64,000 nt of DNA, from the NCBI GenBank assembly GCA_030158675.1, contig JAOASL010000035.1, forward strand, positions 1 to 64,000. Reading direction: 5' to 3'. The notes below the pieces were generated by a model. That model saw only the letters and a list, made by a program, of their open reading frames with translations. It did no database searches and was not told where the DNA came from. Positions within the stretch are counted from its first letter, which is position 1. The number at the start of each line of letters is the position of its first letter. Position numbers and translations under genes: made by a program. The stretch comes from Burkholderiaceae bacterium (GTDB taxonomy: Bacteria > Pseudomonadota > Gammaproteobacteria > Burkholderiales > Burkholderiaceae_D). Positions 26,105-34,513 of the stretch are shown piece by piece.

Positions 26105-27160
26105 ATGAATACCTCTGCCAAAACCCCGATTGAAACCGATGCCGTGATCGTCGGCGCCGGCCCTGTTGGCCTGTTCCAGGTCTTTGAGCTCGGCCTGCTC
26201 GAAATCAAGGCCCATGTGATCGACTCACTGAACGCCGTCGGCGGCCAGTGCGTGGAGCTGTATCCGGACAAGCCGATCTATGACATCCCTGCTGTGCCAA
26301 GCTGCACCGGCCAGGAACTGACCGACAACCTGCTGAAGCAGATCGAGCCGTTCGGCCCGACCTTTCACCTCGGGCAGGAAGTCACCCTGGTGCAGAAGCG
26401 CGAGGACGGCCGCTTCGACCTCGAAACTTCGGCCGGTACGCAATTCATCACCAAGACCATCTTCATCGCCGCCGGCGTCGGCTCGTTCCAGCCGCGTACG
26501 ATCAAGGTCGACGGCATCGAGAAGTTCGACGGCAAGCAGTTGTTCTACCGTGTGAAGGATCCGGCGCGCTTTGAGGGCCGTAACATCGTCATCTGCGGCG
26601 GCGGCGACTCCGCGCTCGACTGGGCGCTGAACCTGCAAGGCAAGGCCGAGTCGGTGATCTTGCTGCACCGCCGCGATGCGTTCCGCGCAGCGCCGGCCTC
26701 GGTCGCGAAGATGAAGGAACTGTGCGAGCAATACGAGATGCAATTGCTGATCGGGCAGGTGACCGGCTTCGAGGAAGCCGACGACAAGCTCACCGAGATC
26801 AAGGTTACCGGCGCCGACGGCGTCACGCGTCGCCTGCCGCTGGACGACCTGCTGGTGTTCTTCGGCCTGTCGCCGAAGCTCGGCCCGATCGCCGAATGGG
26901 GTCTGGAAATCGAACGCAAGCAACTCGTGGTCGACACCGAGAAGTTCCAGACGAATGTCCCGGGTATCTTCGCCGTCGGTGACATCAACACGTATCCGGG
27001 CAAGAAGAAGCTGATCCTGTCGGGCTTCCACGAAGCCGCGCTGGCCGCGTTCGGCGCAGCACCCTACATCTTCCCGGAGAAGAAGATCCACATGCAGTAC
27101 ACGACGACCTCGCCGAAACTGCACAAGGTGCTCGGCGTCGAGTCGCCGGTCTTCGACTGA
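26105..27160 (+). CDS. Ferredoxin--NADP reductase, thioredoxin-reductase-like
   Basis: FAD-dependent enzyme of 351 aa in the TrxR-like FNR class (YumC type). It has an N-terminal FAD motif [12 protein letters not shown] (residues 17-28), [15 protein letters not shown], an NADP motif [13 protein letters not shown] (about 161-173) and the C-terminal [11 protein letters not shown]. The CxxC redox pair of thioredoxin reductase is absent, which separates it from that enzyme. It probably reduces or oxidises the fdxA ferredoxin encoded upstream. A strong terminator follows. Confidence 0.9.
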   Translation: MNTSAKTPIETDAVIVGAGPVGLFQVFELGLLEIKAHVIDSLNAVGGQCVELYPDKPIYDIPAVPSCTGQELTDNLLKQIEPFGPTFHLGQEVTLVQKREDGRFDLETSAGTQFITKTIFIAAGVGSFQPRTIKVDGIEKFDGKQLFYRVKDPARFEGRNIVICGGGDSALDWALNLQGKAESVILLHRRDAFRAAPASVAKMKELCEQYEMQLLIGQVTGFEEADDKLTEIKVTGADGVTRRLPLDDLLVFFGLSPKLGPIAEWGLEIERKQLVVDTEKFQTNVPGIFAVGDINTYPGKKKLILSGFHEAALAAFGAAPYIFPEKKIHMQYTTTSPKLHKVLGVESPVFD

Positions 27161-27181
27161 TCTGCGTTTGGCGACTGGCTG

Positions 27182-27214
27182 ACATCAGGCACCTGCGGGT
27201 GCCTGATGTGTTTT
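27182..27214 (+). terminator. Rho-independent terminator after the FNR gene
   Basis: ACATCAGGCACC (27182-27193) pairs perfectly with GGTGCCTGATGT (27198-27209) over 12 bp with a 4-nt loop, followed by GTTTT. Confidence 0.85.
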
Positions 27215-27219
27215 GCGCG

Positions 27220-27687
27220 CTATTTCGACGCCTTCAGCCAGTCCGATAACATGCTCTCCTTTGGCTCCCCCAGCACGAATTTCACGTCGCCCTTGCCGCC
27301 TAGGTAAGCGACATACGGCGTCATGCCACGCCAGTCCGGATTGACCGAGAACTGCAGCGCGGGTGAACTGCCGCGAAACATGAACAGCCGGTCGGCCGGC
27401 GCGTAATGCGGATCCGCCCTCAGCGCAGCCTCGTCTTCCGCATCGATGGAGACAACCAGCAGCCGCGTGCGCGATGCCGCCGCGCTGCGCTTTGCCGCAA
27501 GCCGCGCGATCGCGCCCGGGCAATGTGTGCAGCCGACCGACGTGAACATCACAATGGCTGGCGTGCCGCTGCGCAGCAGCGCAGGCCAGCTCGATTTGTC
27601 GAAGGGCTCGACCGCCACCGGCGCGGCGGAGCTCGCGAACGATGCCAGCGCCAGCAGACTAGCGCAGATCGTGGACCTGAATTTCAT
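27220..27687 (-). CDS. Periplasmic thioredoxin-like protein
   Basis: 155-aa exported protein: signal peptide (residues 1-22) then a short thioredoxin fold with the motif VGCTHCPGA, giving a C53-x-x-C56 active site, and a cis-Pro-like MTPYVAYLGG near residue 130. It is the last gene of the DUF2946-TonB receptor-BNR operon and overlaps the preceding gene by 29 bp. A role in reducing or carrying copper, or in maintaining cysteines of the BNR protein, is inferred from context. The start at 27687 has a GGAGAA ribosome binding site. Confidence 0.8.
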   Translation of the reverse strand: MKFRSTICASLLALASFASSAAPVAVEPFDKSSWPALLRSGTPAIVMFTSVGCTHCPGAIARLAAKRSAAASRTRLLVVSIDAEDEAALRADPHYAPADRLFMFRGSSPALQFSVNPDWRGMTPYVAYLGGKGDVKFVLGEPKESMLSDWLKASK

Positions 27688-28843
27688 GCTCGGTTCTCCA
27701 GATGACAGCGATACGCCCGCCGTGCTGCGCCAGACGCGGATAGTCGTTCTCGTCGGCCGAGGTGGCCAGTTCGCACAGGGTGAAGCGCCGGCCACCATCA
27801 TTCGACAACCATGCGCGCAACCGCATGCGCTCACCGTCAAAGCTGCGCCAGACAATCACCACGCGCTCGCCGGCCACCGCCACATCAGCATGATCGGCGC
27901 GTTCGTCCGGCAATTCGACGACCTGCTCCTGCGGACGGCCATCGGCCTCCAGACGCGCATAACGCGCACGCTGCCGGCCATCGCGCTCACCGAACCAGAC
28001 CGCGTGATAGCCACCATCGGGCGCGCGCGCGAGGCCCGGCCCGTGGTGTGGGCAAGCCTTCACCACCCAGCCGTCAAAACTGGCACGCTGCACCGACGTG
28101 CGAGCGCCAGTGCCGACCTTCGCGAATGCGTGATCACGCATGCTGCCGGCGAACACATGACGCCAGAGTGCAGCCACGCCGTGCTCCGGCTCGGCGACGA
28201 CGGCAATACGGCAGCATTCGCAGGTGTAGTCGGCCAGCCTGGTGTCCGCGCCGAAGGTTCGACCGCCGTCAGTCGACACGTTGTAATAGATCGCCGCACC
28301 GTCGTAGACGGTCTGATCGCCGCCATGCGCCGCCCACGCGCGCTCCGCATCGCGCTTGTCGATCCAGAACGTGTAAAGATCACCGCGCGCATCGAACAGG
28401 AGGGATTCGAAGCGGTGAGTGATCAACTGACGGTCCTCATGTACGGTGAAGGGCGCAGAGAAGCTGCGCCCGCCGTCGTCGGAACGCAGCAGCCGGATCT
28501 CGCCGGTATACGCCTTGGCCAGTGGCCGCGTGTAGCTGAGCACGACCTGACCGCGCGGGCCGAAGGCCAGCTTTGGCCGGTTGTCGCCGTTGGTGGCGAC
28601 TGTTTCGCCGCCGTTGTCGAGCAGCCGGCGCTCCTCCCACTGCGCACCCTTCGGGCGACGCTGCAGGAACAACTTGCCGTGCTCGACACCCGTGACCCAC
28701 AGCGCGCCATCGGGCGCAAAGGCAGCGCCGGTCGCGAGCTGCGGCTTGCCGTGACCGGCGTGCTGCGCCTGGGTGCCCGCCGCCATACAGACCAGCAACG
28801 CTGGCAGTACTCGCACCATCCGGCGCACGACCGATATCACCAT
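27659..28843 (-). CDS. Secreted Asp-box (BNR/sialidase-like) protein with CxCC and CPHH motifs
   Basis: 394-aa exported beta-propeller-type protein. The N-terminus is hydrophobic (residues 8-26), followed by HAGHG. Three Asp boxes are visible: SDDGGRSFS (121-129), STDGGRTFG (190-198) and SNDGGRRFT (347-355). Sialidase-like naming would be misleading: the Arg triad and FRIP motif are not seen. Unusual are the clustered thiols C208, C210, C211 (TCECC) and ACPHHGPG (C264, H266, H267), potential soft-metal ligands. It overlaps the TonB receptor gene by 7 bp, and a thioredoxin-like gene follows. I infer a periplasmic or surface metal-handling role, probably copper. Confidence 0.78.
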   Translation of the reverse strand: MVISVVRRMVRVLPALLVCMAAGTQAQHAGHGKPQLATGAAFAPDGALWVTGVEHGKLFLQRRPKGAQWEERRLLDNGGETVATNGDNRPKLAFGPRGQVVLSYTRPLAKAYTGEIRLLRSDDGGRSFSAPFTVHEDRQLITHRFESLLFDARGDLYTFWIDKRDAERAWAAHGGDQTVYDGAAIYYNVSTDGGRTFGADTRLADYTCECCRIAVVAEPEHGVAALWRHVFAGSMRDHAFAKVGTGARTSVQRASFDGWVVKACPHHGPGLARAPDGGYHAVWFGERDGRQRARYARLEADGRPQEQVVELPDERADHADVAVAGERVVIVWRSFDGERMRLRAWLSNDGGRRFTLCELATSADENDYPRLAQHGGRIAVIWRTEHEIQVHDLR

Positions 28844-30978
28844 TTACCCTCCAGTCCGACATACATGGCGCGCGGCAGGCCGGGCGAGTAGACCGCCGCG
28901 CCGCCGGACACCGACGCGCTGTCGGCAAAATGCTGGTCGGTCAGGTTGAGCACACGCGCAAACATCGTCCAGCGCGCATCGATAGACTGCGTGACGCGCA
29001 GGTTGAACAGGTCGTGGCCCCGATACGTACCGAGCTTGTTCGACGCCTCGAGATAATACGAGCCGAGGTGCACCCACTCAAGCTGCGCGAAGGTGCCCTG
29101 CCGCGGCGCCCAGCTCAGACGCACGTTCGAGATCACGCGCGGCGACGCCTCCACCTCGTTGCCGGAATAGTCGACACCGCTGCCGACCCATTCAACGTAG
29201 CGATGCACCGCGTACGATGCGGCCACATCGACCCGCCATGCGGGCGCCAGCTGACGGCCCAGGCCAAACTCGACGCCCTTGTGGCGGGTGGCGCCATTGT
29301 TGGTCTGGACGGTCACGCCGCTGGCGTCGCGCTGTCCGAGCAGATCGTCATGCTTGTTCAGCAGATAGGCAACGGCCTCGAACCGCCAGCCTTCCAGATA
29401 GCCGCGCACACCCGCTTCGAACTGTTCGGCGAGGATAGGCTTCAAGCCCAGCGCCGCCTCCATCTGCGCTGCCGAAGCGGCGCCGGCGCGGAAGAGCTGA
29501 CTTTCGGAGGGTGTGCGGAAACCCTGGTTGTACGAGGCAAACACATGGGACGCAGGCGACAGTGCCCAGGTCGCGCCCAGCTTCGGACTCAGACGCGAGA
29601 AATCTACCGCGCCGTCTGCCGGCTGGTAGAAGCCGCCGGCACCCGCGCCGGCCACGGCGTTGTTGTCTAGCGCATAGCGCGCATAGTCATAACGCAGGCC
29701 GGCCGTCACCCGCAGCCGCTCGACCGGCGACGTCTCAAGATGCACATAAGGGGCGACGCTCTGGTAGGCCACCTGGTAGTCATAGACCCTTGGCCCGACC
29801 ATGTAACCGATATAGTCGGTGCGCGCGCCCTGGTTGCCGCTGCGCGTCTGCAGGATCAGCTTGTCTTCCTCGCGCCGGCTCGGACTGTAGTCAAAGTCGA
29901 CACCGGTGATCACGCGCGTGCGCATTGCATCGTCGAGGTTCTTGCGGTATTTCAGCATCAGGCCGAATGACTGCACCTCGGTGCGCTCGATGCGCGCACT
30001 GCTGCTGGTCGGCGAAAAATTATAGGACCCGTTCAAGTCCATCCGGTTGTCGCGAAAATAAGGTGTCACGCTCAGCAGCTGTCCGCCACCCAGGTCCTTG
30101 TCAATGGCTGAAGACACGCGCAGCGCATTCACGATGCGGTAGGCCGGCGAACGCAGGTTGGCCGTCGGATCGTTCAGATACAGCTCGCGCGGCAGCGGCG
30201 AGTTGGCGCCCGTCTGCTGATCGATATGGGTGACGCCGATGATGGTCTTGACGACCGTCCACGCGTCCTGCTCATAGTCCCAGCGCAAGTTCAGGCTTTG
30301 ACGGTCATAGGCGGTACGGTCGCGCCAGCCGTCGGTATGGGTGAGGTTCAGATCGGCGCGCACGGCGCTGCTACCGAGGCGCCCGCTGTCGATACCGCCG
30401 AGCAGCCGTGCCCAGCCGAAGCTGCCGGCCTCAACCGACAGATCGACGCCCGGCGTTTCCTTGGGCGTGCGGGTCAGCACATTGACAATACCGCCGACCG
30501 CATCCGAGCCGTACAGCGCCGAGCCGATGCCGCGCACTACCTCAATGCCGCCGGCCGACGGTATGTTGAGTTCATACAGCGCGTTGTGATTGAAGTTGCC
30601 GGTCGCGCGAATCGGTATGCCGTCTTCAAGAAACAGATACAGCGGACTGGTGGTGAAGCCCTGCCGTATCGCGGTGGTGTGGCCTTCGCCATTGGTCACG
30701 CCAATGGCCACGCCGGGAATCTGGCCCAGCAGTTGCTGCGGATGCGAAGGGCGCACGATGTTGATCGCGTCGCGTTCAATGATGCCAACCGCAGAAGGCG
30801 TCTCGGCCAGCGGTGTCTGTTCGCGCGTGCCGGTGACGGTCACCGGGGACAAGAGGAGATCGTTGACCAGGCCGCTCGCCGGGTCAGTGGCTGCATCGGT
30901 GGCGACATCGGCAGCCGATGTCGCGGCGGCGGCGGCCAGTACGGCCGATGCCAGTGCGCGCGCAAGATAAGTGCGCAT
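28837..30978 (-). CDS. TonB-dependent outer-membrane receptor (probable copper transport)
   Basis: 713-aa outer-membrane transporter with a signal peptide (about residues 1-23), a plug domain (about 50-165; contains RQGFTTSPLYLFLEDGIP and YGSDAVGGIVNVLTRTP) and a 22-strand-type barrel ending in a terminal aromatic residue (W713). The TonB-box region near residue 45 reads SPVTVTG. Substrate is not evident from the barrel, but it is the second gene after a DUF2946 copper-sensing-type ORF, the same order as Bordetella bfrG, so copper is the best guess. A CAGGAG ribosome binding site precedes the ATG. Confidence 0.88.
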   Translation of the reverse strand: MRTYLARALASAVLAAAAATSAADVATDAATDPASGLVNDLLLSPVTVTGTREQTPLAETPSAVGIIERDAINIVRPSHPQQLLGQIPGVAIGVTNGEGHTTAIRQGFTTSPLYLFLEDGIPIRATGNFNHNALYELNIPSAGGIEVVRGIGSALYGSDAVGGIVNVLTRTPKETPGVDLSVEAGSFGWARLLGGIDSGRLGSSAVRADLNLTHTDGWRDRTAYDRQSLNLRWDYEQDAWTVVKTIIGVTHIDQQTGANSPLPRELYLNDPTANLRSPAYRIVNALRVSSAIDKDLGGGQLLSVTPYFRDNRMDLNGSYNFSPTSSSARIERTEVQSFGLMLKYRKNLDDAMRTRVITGVDFDYSPSRREEDKLILQTRSGNQGARTDYIGYMVGPRVYDYQVAYQSVAPYVHLETSPVERLRVTAGLRYDYARYALDNNAVAGAGAGGFYQPADGAVDFSRLSPKLGATWALSPASHVFASYNQGFRTPSESQLFRAGAASAAQMEAALGLKPILAEQFEAGVRGYLEGWRFEAVAYLLNKHDDLLGQRDASGVTVQTNNGATRHKGVEFGLGRQLAPAWRVDVAASYAVHRYVEWVGSGVDYSGNEVEASPRVISNVRLSWAPRQGTFAQLEWVHLGSYYLEASNKLGTYRGHDLFNLRVTQSIDARWTMFARVLNLTDQHFADSASVSGGAAVYSPGLPRAMYVGLEGKW

Positions 30979-31002
30979 GAATTGCTCCTGAAGATAAACC
31001 AG

Positions 31003-31026
31003 CCCCGTGTGTCAGCGACACCGGGG
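31003..31026 (-). promoter_or_regulatory. Hairpin in the DUF2946-TonB receptor intergenic region
   Basis: CCCCG-t-GTGTC (31003-31013) pairs with GACAC-CGGGG (31017-31026) with one bulged base and a 3-nt loop. It sits in the 72-bp gap between the DUF2946 stop and the receptor start, where Rho-dependent termination would be expected if the operon works like the Bordetella one. No U-tract, so it is not an intrinsic terminator. Confidence 0.5.
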
Positions 31027-31050
31027 AACGGGATATTGCGTAGGCAGACT

Positions 31051-31413
31051 TCAGGAGAAAGCGGGAGGAGCGCGCGAATGCAGCGCATGGCCCGGGAATG
31101 TCGCCGGCGCAGCAGTCGCGCGCCAGACAGGCAGCGCGTCAGTGGCCTGCGACGAAAGATAACGGCGCGCATCGAAATCGGGCGCCGCTCCGGTCGCCGC
31201 ACAAAGCAAGCAATGCCCATCGGACACGTGTTCGCCAGCTACGGCGTGCTGGTCGAGTTGGACCCATTTGACGCCCGAACTGGCGCAAACCTCGATCCAG
31301 CGCCCCGATCCTTCGAACACCGTGCCGGCGATCGCCGGCAACAGCGATTGCAGCATCAGCGCAAATAGCAGAATGCCGGCAAGCAGTCGTCGATGGCGAG
31401 CGGGGTTGAACAT
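31051..31413 (-). CDS. DUF2946 protein: copper-sensing upstream ORF (CruR-like) with CxxC and RAPP motifs
   Basis: 120-aa protein with an N-terminal membrane/signal segment (about residues 10-30), the DUF2946 landmark CASSGVKWV (from C43), a GHCLLCA motif (C68-x-x-C71) and a C-terminal HSRAPPAFS in which RAPP occupies residues 114-117 (codons at 31074-31063), three residues before the stop. In the Bordetella pertussis bfrG operon a DUF2946 ORF is a post-transcriptional switch: without copper, ribosomes arrest at RAPP and the operon is expressed; copper bound by the nascent CxxC relieves arrest and allows Rho-dependent termination before the TonB gene. Both elements are present here, at the head of a TonB receptor operon. 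The motifs are seen directly; the mechanism is transferred by homology. Confidence 0.88.
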   Translation of the reverse strand: MFNPARHRRLLAGILLFALMLQSLLPAIAGTVFEGSGRWIEVCASSGVKWVQLDQHAVAGEHVSDGHCLLCAATGAAPDFDARRYLSSQATDALPVWRATAAPATFPGHALHSRAPPAFS

Positions 31414-31414
31414 G

Positions 31415-31437
31415 GCGGCGGGAGTGTATCACGCCGC
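31415..31437 (-). promoter_or_regulatory. Hairpin abutting the DUF2946 start codon
   Basis: GCGGCG (31415-31420 on plus) and CGCCGC (31432-31437) form a perfect 6-bp stem beginning 2 bases upstream of the start codon on the minus strand, where the ribosome binding site should be; no Shine-Dalgarno is visible. It could limit translation initiation of the upstream ORF. Confidence 0.4.
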
Positions 31438-31453
31438 AAATGGCGGAATATTT

Positions 31454-31503
31454 GCCGGCCAGCGCACGAAAATTGCGCAGAAAGCGCATTTCGGCCGGCT
31501 TTT
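31454..31503. promoter_or_regulatory. Branched stem-loop with GCCGGCC arms
   Basis: Outer arms GCCGGCC (31454-31460) and GGCCGGC (31493-31499) enclose an inner TGCGC-AGAAA-GCGCA hairpin (31474-31488). On the plus strand it is followed by TTTT like a terminator, but no plus-strand gene precedes it; on the minus strand it would lie in the 5' leader of the DUF2946 operon if transcription starts upstream. Confidence 0.4.
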
Positions 31504-31830
31504 CATGGCGAAATCCGGAAAAATTGCGGTCTAATTCTTGAGCAGGCTGCTCGGACATCGCAGCGATGATCGGCATTGCATTCGTCAGCGCAAACAAAAA
31601 AGTGCGGGTAAAACAGGGGTTTTTGCGATGTGACAAGAAAAATGACTGTGTTACATTCTGGCAAACGTGACACACGCGTTACAGGTCAGTTTGCGGGTTT
31701 CGTTGGCAAACAAAAAACAAAAGTCGAGAACCACAGGCTTTATAAGCCAAAATGTTCGACTATTGTATTTGCTGCATTGCGGAAACACCGATTAAGCGAC
31801 ACAATTCGAGCGTCTTGAACGAGGGTCACC

Positions 31831-33066
31831 ATGCTCTATCAACTGCACGAAATGAACCGTACCTTGCTGAGCCCATTGATTCAGTGGGCTGAAGCCTCTT
31901 CAAAGCTGTTCACTAACCCGGTTTCGCCTTTCGCCCACACGCCTTTTGCACAGCGCATCGCGGCCGGCTACGAGCTGATGTTCCGGCTAGGAAAGGAATA
32001 CGAAAAGCCGGCATTCGACATCACCTCGACCGAGGTGAATGGCGTCAAAACGGCGGTTATCGAAAATGTCGTCGTCGATAAGCCCTTCTGCAAGTTGCTG
32101 CATTTCCGCAAAGACCGGCACGCACCGCAATTGCTTGACCTGAAGCAGCCGACCGTACTGCTGGTGGCGCCGTTATCGGGACACCATGCAACGCTGCTGC
32201 GTGATACCGTGCGCGCGCTGCTGCCCGACCATGATGTCTACGTCACCGACTGGACTGACGCGCGCATGGTGCCGCTTGAAAAAGGCGCGTTTCACCTGCA
32301 TGACTATGTGTACTACGTGCAGGAATTCATTCGCTTCCTGGGCGAAGGCGTGCACGTGATCTCCGTCTGCCAGCCAACCGTGCCGGTGCTCGCTGCGATC
32401 GCACTGATGGCCAGCGCGAAAGAACCGGTCATGCCGAAGACGATGACGATGATGGGCGGCCCGATCGACCCGAGCAAGTCGCCGACGGCGGTGAATGACC
32501 TGGCCACCGACAAGCCTTTCTCGTGGTTCGAAAACAATGTGATCTATAACGTGCCGCCGAATTATCCCGGCTACGGTCGCCGCGTTTATCCAGGCTTCCT
32601 GCAGCATGCAGGCTTTGTCGCGATGAATCCGCGCCGGCACGCGCAGAGCCACTGGGAGTTCTATCTTCACCTGCGCGAGGGCGACAATGAGTCGGCCGAA
32701 GAGCACCGCAAGTTCTATGACGAATACAACGCCGTACTGGATATGCCCGCGGAGTACTACCTCGAAACCATCAAGACGGTTTTCCAGGATCATGCACTTC
32801 CCCTCGGCACTTGGGACGTCGAGGGCAAGCGGGTGCGCCCGCAAGACATCGGCAATGTCGCGCTGCTGACCATCGAAGGCGAACTTGACGATATCTCTGG
32901 CTCCGGCCAGACGCAGGCAGCGCACGATCTGTGCTCGGGCCTGCCGCAGAAGATGAAGGAACATTACACGGCACCGAAGTGCGGACATTACGGCATCTTT
33001 TCCGGCCGCCGCTGGCGCGAAATGATCGCACCGAAAATCGGGGAATTCATCCGCAAGCACGCCTGA
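31831..33066 (+). CDS. phaZ: Intracellular poly(3-hydroxybutyrate) depolymerase
   Basis: 411-aa cytosolic PHB depolymerase of the Ralstonia PhaZa1 type. No signal peptide. The active-site cysteine is C180 in VSVCQPTVPVLAA, replacing the usual lipase serine, as known in this family; the Asp and His come from the C-terminal third (GHYGIFSGRRWRE). It breaks down stored PHB, fitting the phasin (14346) and PHA-system (23342) genes in this window. The ribosome binding site GAGGG precedes the ATG, and a terminator follows. Confidence 0.94.
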   Translation: MLYQLHEMNRTLLSPLIQWAEASSKLFTNPVSPFAHTPFAQRIAAGYELMFRLGKEYEKPAFDITSTEVNGVKTAVIENVVVDKPFCKLLHFRKDRHAPQLLDLKQPTVLLVAPLSGHHATLLRDTVRALLPDHDVYVTDWTDARMVPLEKGAFHLHDYVYYVQEFIRFLGEGVHVISVCQPTVPVLAAIALMASAKEPVMPKTMTMMGGPIDPSKSPTAVNDLATDKPFSWFENNVIYNVPPNYPGYGRRVYPGFLQHAGFVAMNPRRHAQSHWEFYLHLREGDNESAEEHRKFYDEYNAVLDMPAEYYLETIKTVFQDHALPLGTWDVEGKRVRPQDIGNVALLTIEGELDDISGSGQTQAAHDLCSGLPQKMKEHYTAPKCGHYGIFSGRRWREMIAPKIGEFIRKHA

Positions 33067-33084
33067 GTTCATCTGCTCCCCTTC

Positions 33085-33114
33085 ACAAAGCCGCCGATAG
33101 GCGGCTTTGTCTTT
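33085..33114 (+). terminator. Rho-independent terminator of phaZ
   Basis: ACAAAGCCGCC (33085-33095) and GGCGGCTTTGT (33100-33110) form a perfect 11-bp stem with GATA loop, followed by CTTTT. Confidence 0.85.
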
Positions 33115-33136
33115 TCAAATATATAATCCGCCGACG

Positions 33137-33763
33137 ATGAATAGTGCCCGTCTCGCCCAACTATTGTGCTCACCCCTGACCAACGCGCTGGCCAGCGCGG
33201 TGCTCGCCGCGCTGTGGGTGCTGTTCGCCTGGTCGCATTACCAGGCGTTCATTAGTCATCCGGGGCTCAGTCCCATCCTGGTGACCATCTCGGAAACGCT
33301 GACGGCCATCTTCTATGTCATGCGCCCGCCGCCACGGACGATATCGGTGAAGCCGCTTGACTGGTTGCTGGCCATCGGCGGCACCTTCATGCCGCTGGGC
33401 TTCCGCCCTGCGGAGACCGCGCTGATGCCAGCGGCGAGCTATCTGATGGTCCTGGGCATTCTGATCCAGATCCTTGCGCTGGTTTCCCTGAACCGCAGCT
33501 TCGCGCTGGTGGCGGCCAAACGCGTGATCAAGACCGACTTCATGTACAAGTGGGTCCGTCATCCGATCTATGCGAGCTATGTGATCACCTTCACCGGTTA
33601 CCTGCTCGTCAATACCAGTGCGATCAATGCGCTCATCCATGCCCTCTGGCTGGCTCTCATGATCGGCCGGATCTTCCGTGAGGAAGCTCATCTGTCGGAA
33701 GATGCGATCTATCGTCCCTACATGCAGCGTGTCCGCTATCGCCTGATTCCCGGCGTCTTCTGA
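33137..33763 (+). CDS. ICMT/PEMT-like membrane methyltransferase family protein
   Basis: 208-aa membrane protein with five or six hydrophobic segments. The C-terminal signature VRHPIYASYVI and REEAHLSED...YRPYMQRVRYRLIPGVF (quoted in parts) is that of the isoprenylcysteine carboxyl methyltransferase/phospholipid methyltransferase superfamily. The bacterial substrate is unknown. I chose the ATG at 33137; an in-frame start at 33107 lies within the phaZ terminator. Confidence 0.78.
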   Translation: MNSARLAQLLCSPLTNALASAVLAALWVLFAWSHYQAFISHPGLSPILVTISETLTAIFYVMRPPPRTISVKPLDWLLAIGGTFMPLGFRPAETALMPAASYLMVLGILIQILALVSLNRSFALVAAKRVIKTDFMYKWVRHPIYASYVITFTGYLLVNTSAINALIHALWLALMIGRIFREEAHLSEDAIYRPYMQRVRYRLIPGVF

Positions 33764-33811
33764 ACAAGCAGCAGACGGCGGCGCAGCACAAATGTCGGAT
33801 AATGCCGACCT

Positions 33812-34513
33812 ATGTCTGATTTGCAGAAAACCCTGGCTGACCGTATTGAAGACCTGCTGCCGCAGACGCAATGCAAGAAGTGCGGCTACCCGGCCTGCCG
33901 CCCGTATGCAGAGGCGATCGCCGACGGCAGCGCCGGCTACAACCAGTGCCCACCCGGCGGTAACGAGGGGGTTGCACGCATCGCTGCATTGCTCGGCCGG
34001 CCTGTCATCCCGCTGAATCCGGCGAACGGCATCGAGCGCGAGCGGCCACTCGCCGTCATCGATGAATCGGCCTGCATCGGTTGCACGCTGTGCATCCAGG
34101 CCTGTCCGGTCGACGCGATCGTCGGCGCCGCCAAGCAAATGCACACCGTACTGCCATCGCTGTGCACCGGCTGCGACCTGTGCGTGCCGCCCTGCCCGGT
34201 CGACTGTATCGACATGCGGCCGGTCACCCCCGGCCGCACCGGCTGGGATGCCTGGTCACACTCCGATGCCGACGCAGCACGCTCGCGGCACGATGCACGT
34301 AGCCGGCGCCTGCAGCGCGACAAGCAAGAAAACGACGCGCGGCTAGCCGCCAAAGCGGTCGCGAAACTGAAAGAGGTCGAGGCATCCGCGCCGGCCACTG
34401 ATGCCGAACGCAACGAGAAGGAACGCAAGCGCGCGATCATCCAGGCCGCGATGGAGCGCGCGCGGATGCAGAAAGAACAGGCCATGCAGGACGCTGCCAA
34501 GAAAAACTCATGA
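33812..34513 (+). CDS. rnfB: RnfB-like electron transport protein (soluble form)
   Basis: 233-aa iron-sulfur protein. An N-terminal Fe-S domain (C21, C24, C29, C46; [16 protein letters not shown]) is followed by two ferredoxin motifs (C88/C91/C94/C98 and C118/C121/C124/C128), then a charged coiled tail (about 150-233, rich in Glu/Lys/Arg). The N-terminal membrane helix of classical RnfB is missing and no other rnf genes are present, so it probably acts as a stand-alone electron carrier. It overlaps nth by 4 bp, a pairing suggesting it supports cluster assembly or redox state of endonuclease III. Confidence 0.88.
   Translation: MSDLQKTLADRIEDLLPQTQCKKCGYPACRPYAEAIADGSAGYNQCPPGGNEGVARIAALLGRPVIPLNPANGIERERPLAVIDESACIGCTLCIQACPVDAIVGAAKQMHTVLPSLCTGCDLCVPPCPVDCIDMRPVTPGRTGWDAWSHSDADAARSRHDARSRRLQRDKQENDARLAAKAVAKLKEVEASAPATDAERNEKERKRAIIQAAMERARMQKEQAMQDAAKKNS

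Larger units (their letters stand above)
31414..31830. other. Divergent intergenic region, DUF2946 operon / phaZ
   Basis: 417 bp without a plausible gene. It holds the leader of the DUF2946 operon (minus) with two hairpins described separately, and the phaZ promoter region (plus), which is A+T richer from 31540 on. A near-palindrome GGCTTTATAAGCC lies at about 31737. No Fur-like or CueR-like operator was recognised. Confidence 0.6.

Noticed and set aside
27659-28843. True exo-alpha-sialidase
   Set aside because: Asp boxes are present, but the FRIP motif, Arg triad and nucleophilic Tyr/Glu pair are not recognisable, and the context is a metal-type TonB operon.
31454-31503. Intrinsic terminator on the plus strand
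   Set aside because: Although a TTTT tract follows the stem, no plus-strand gene lies upstream within 3 kb; kept only as a leader or regulatory structure.
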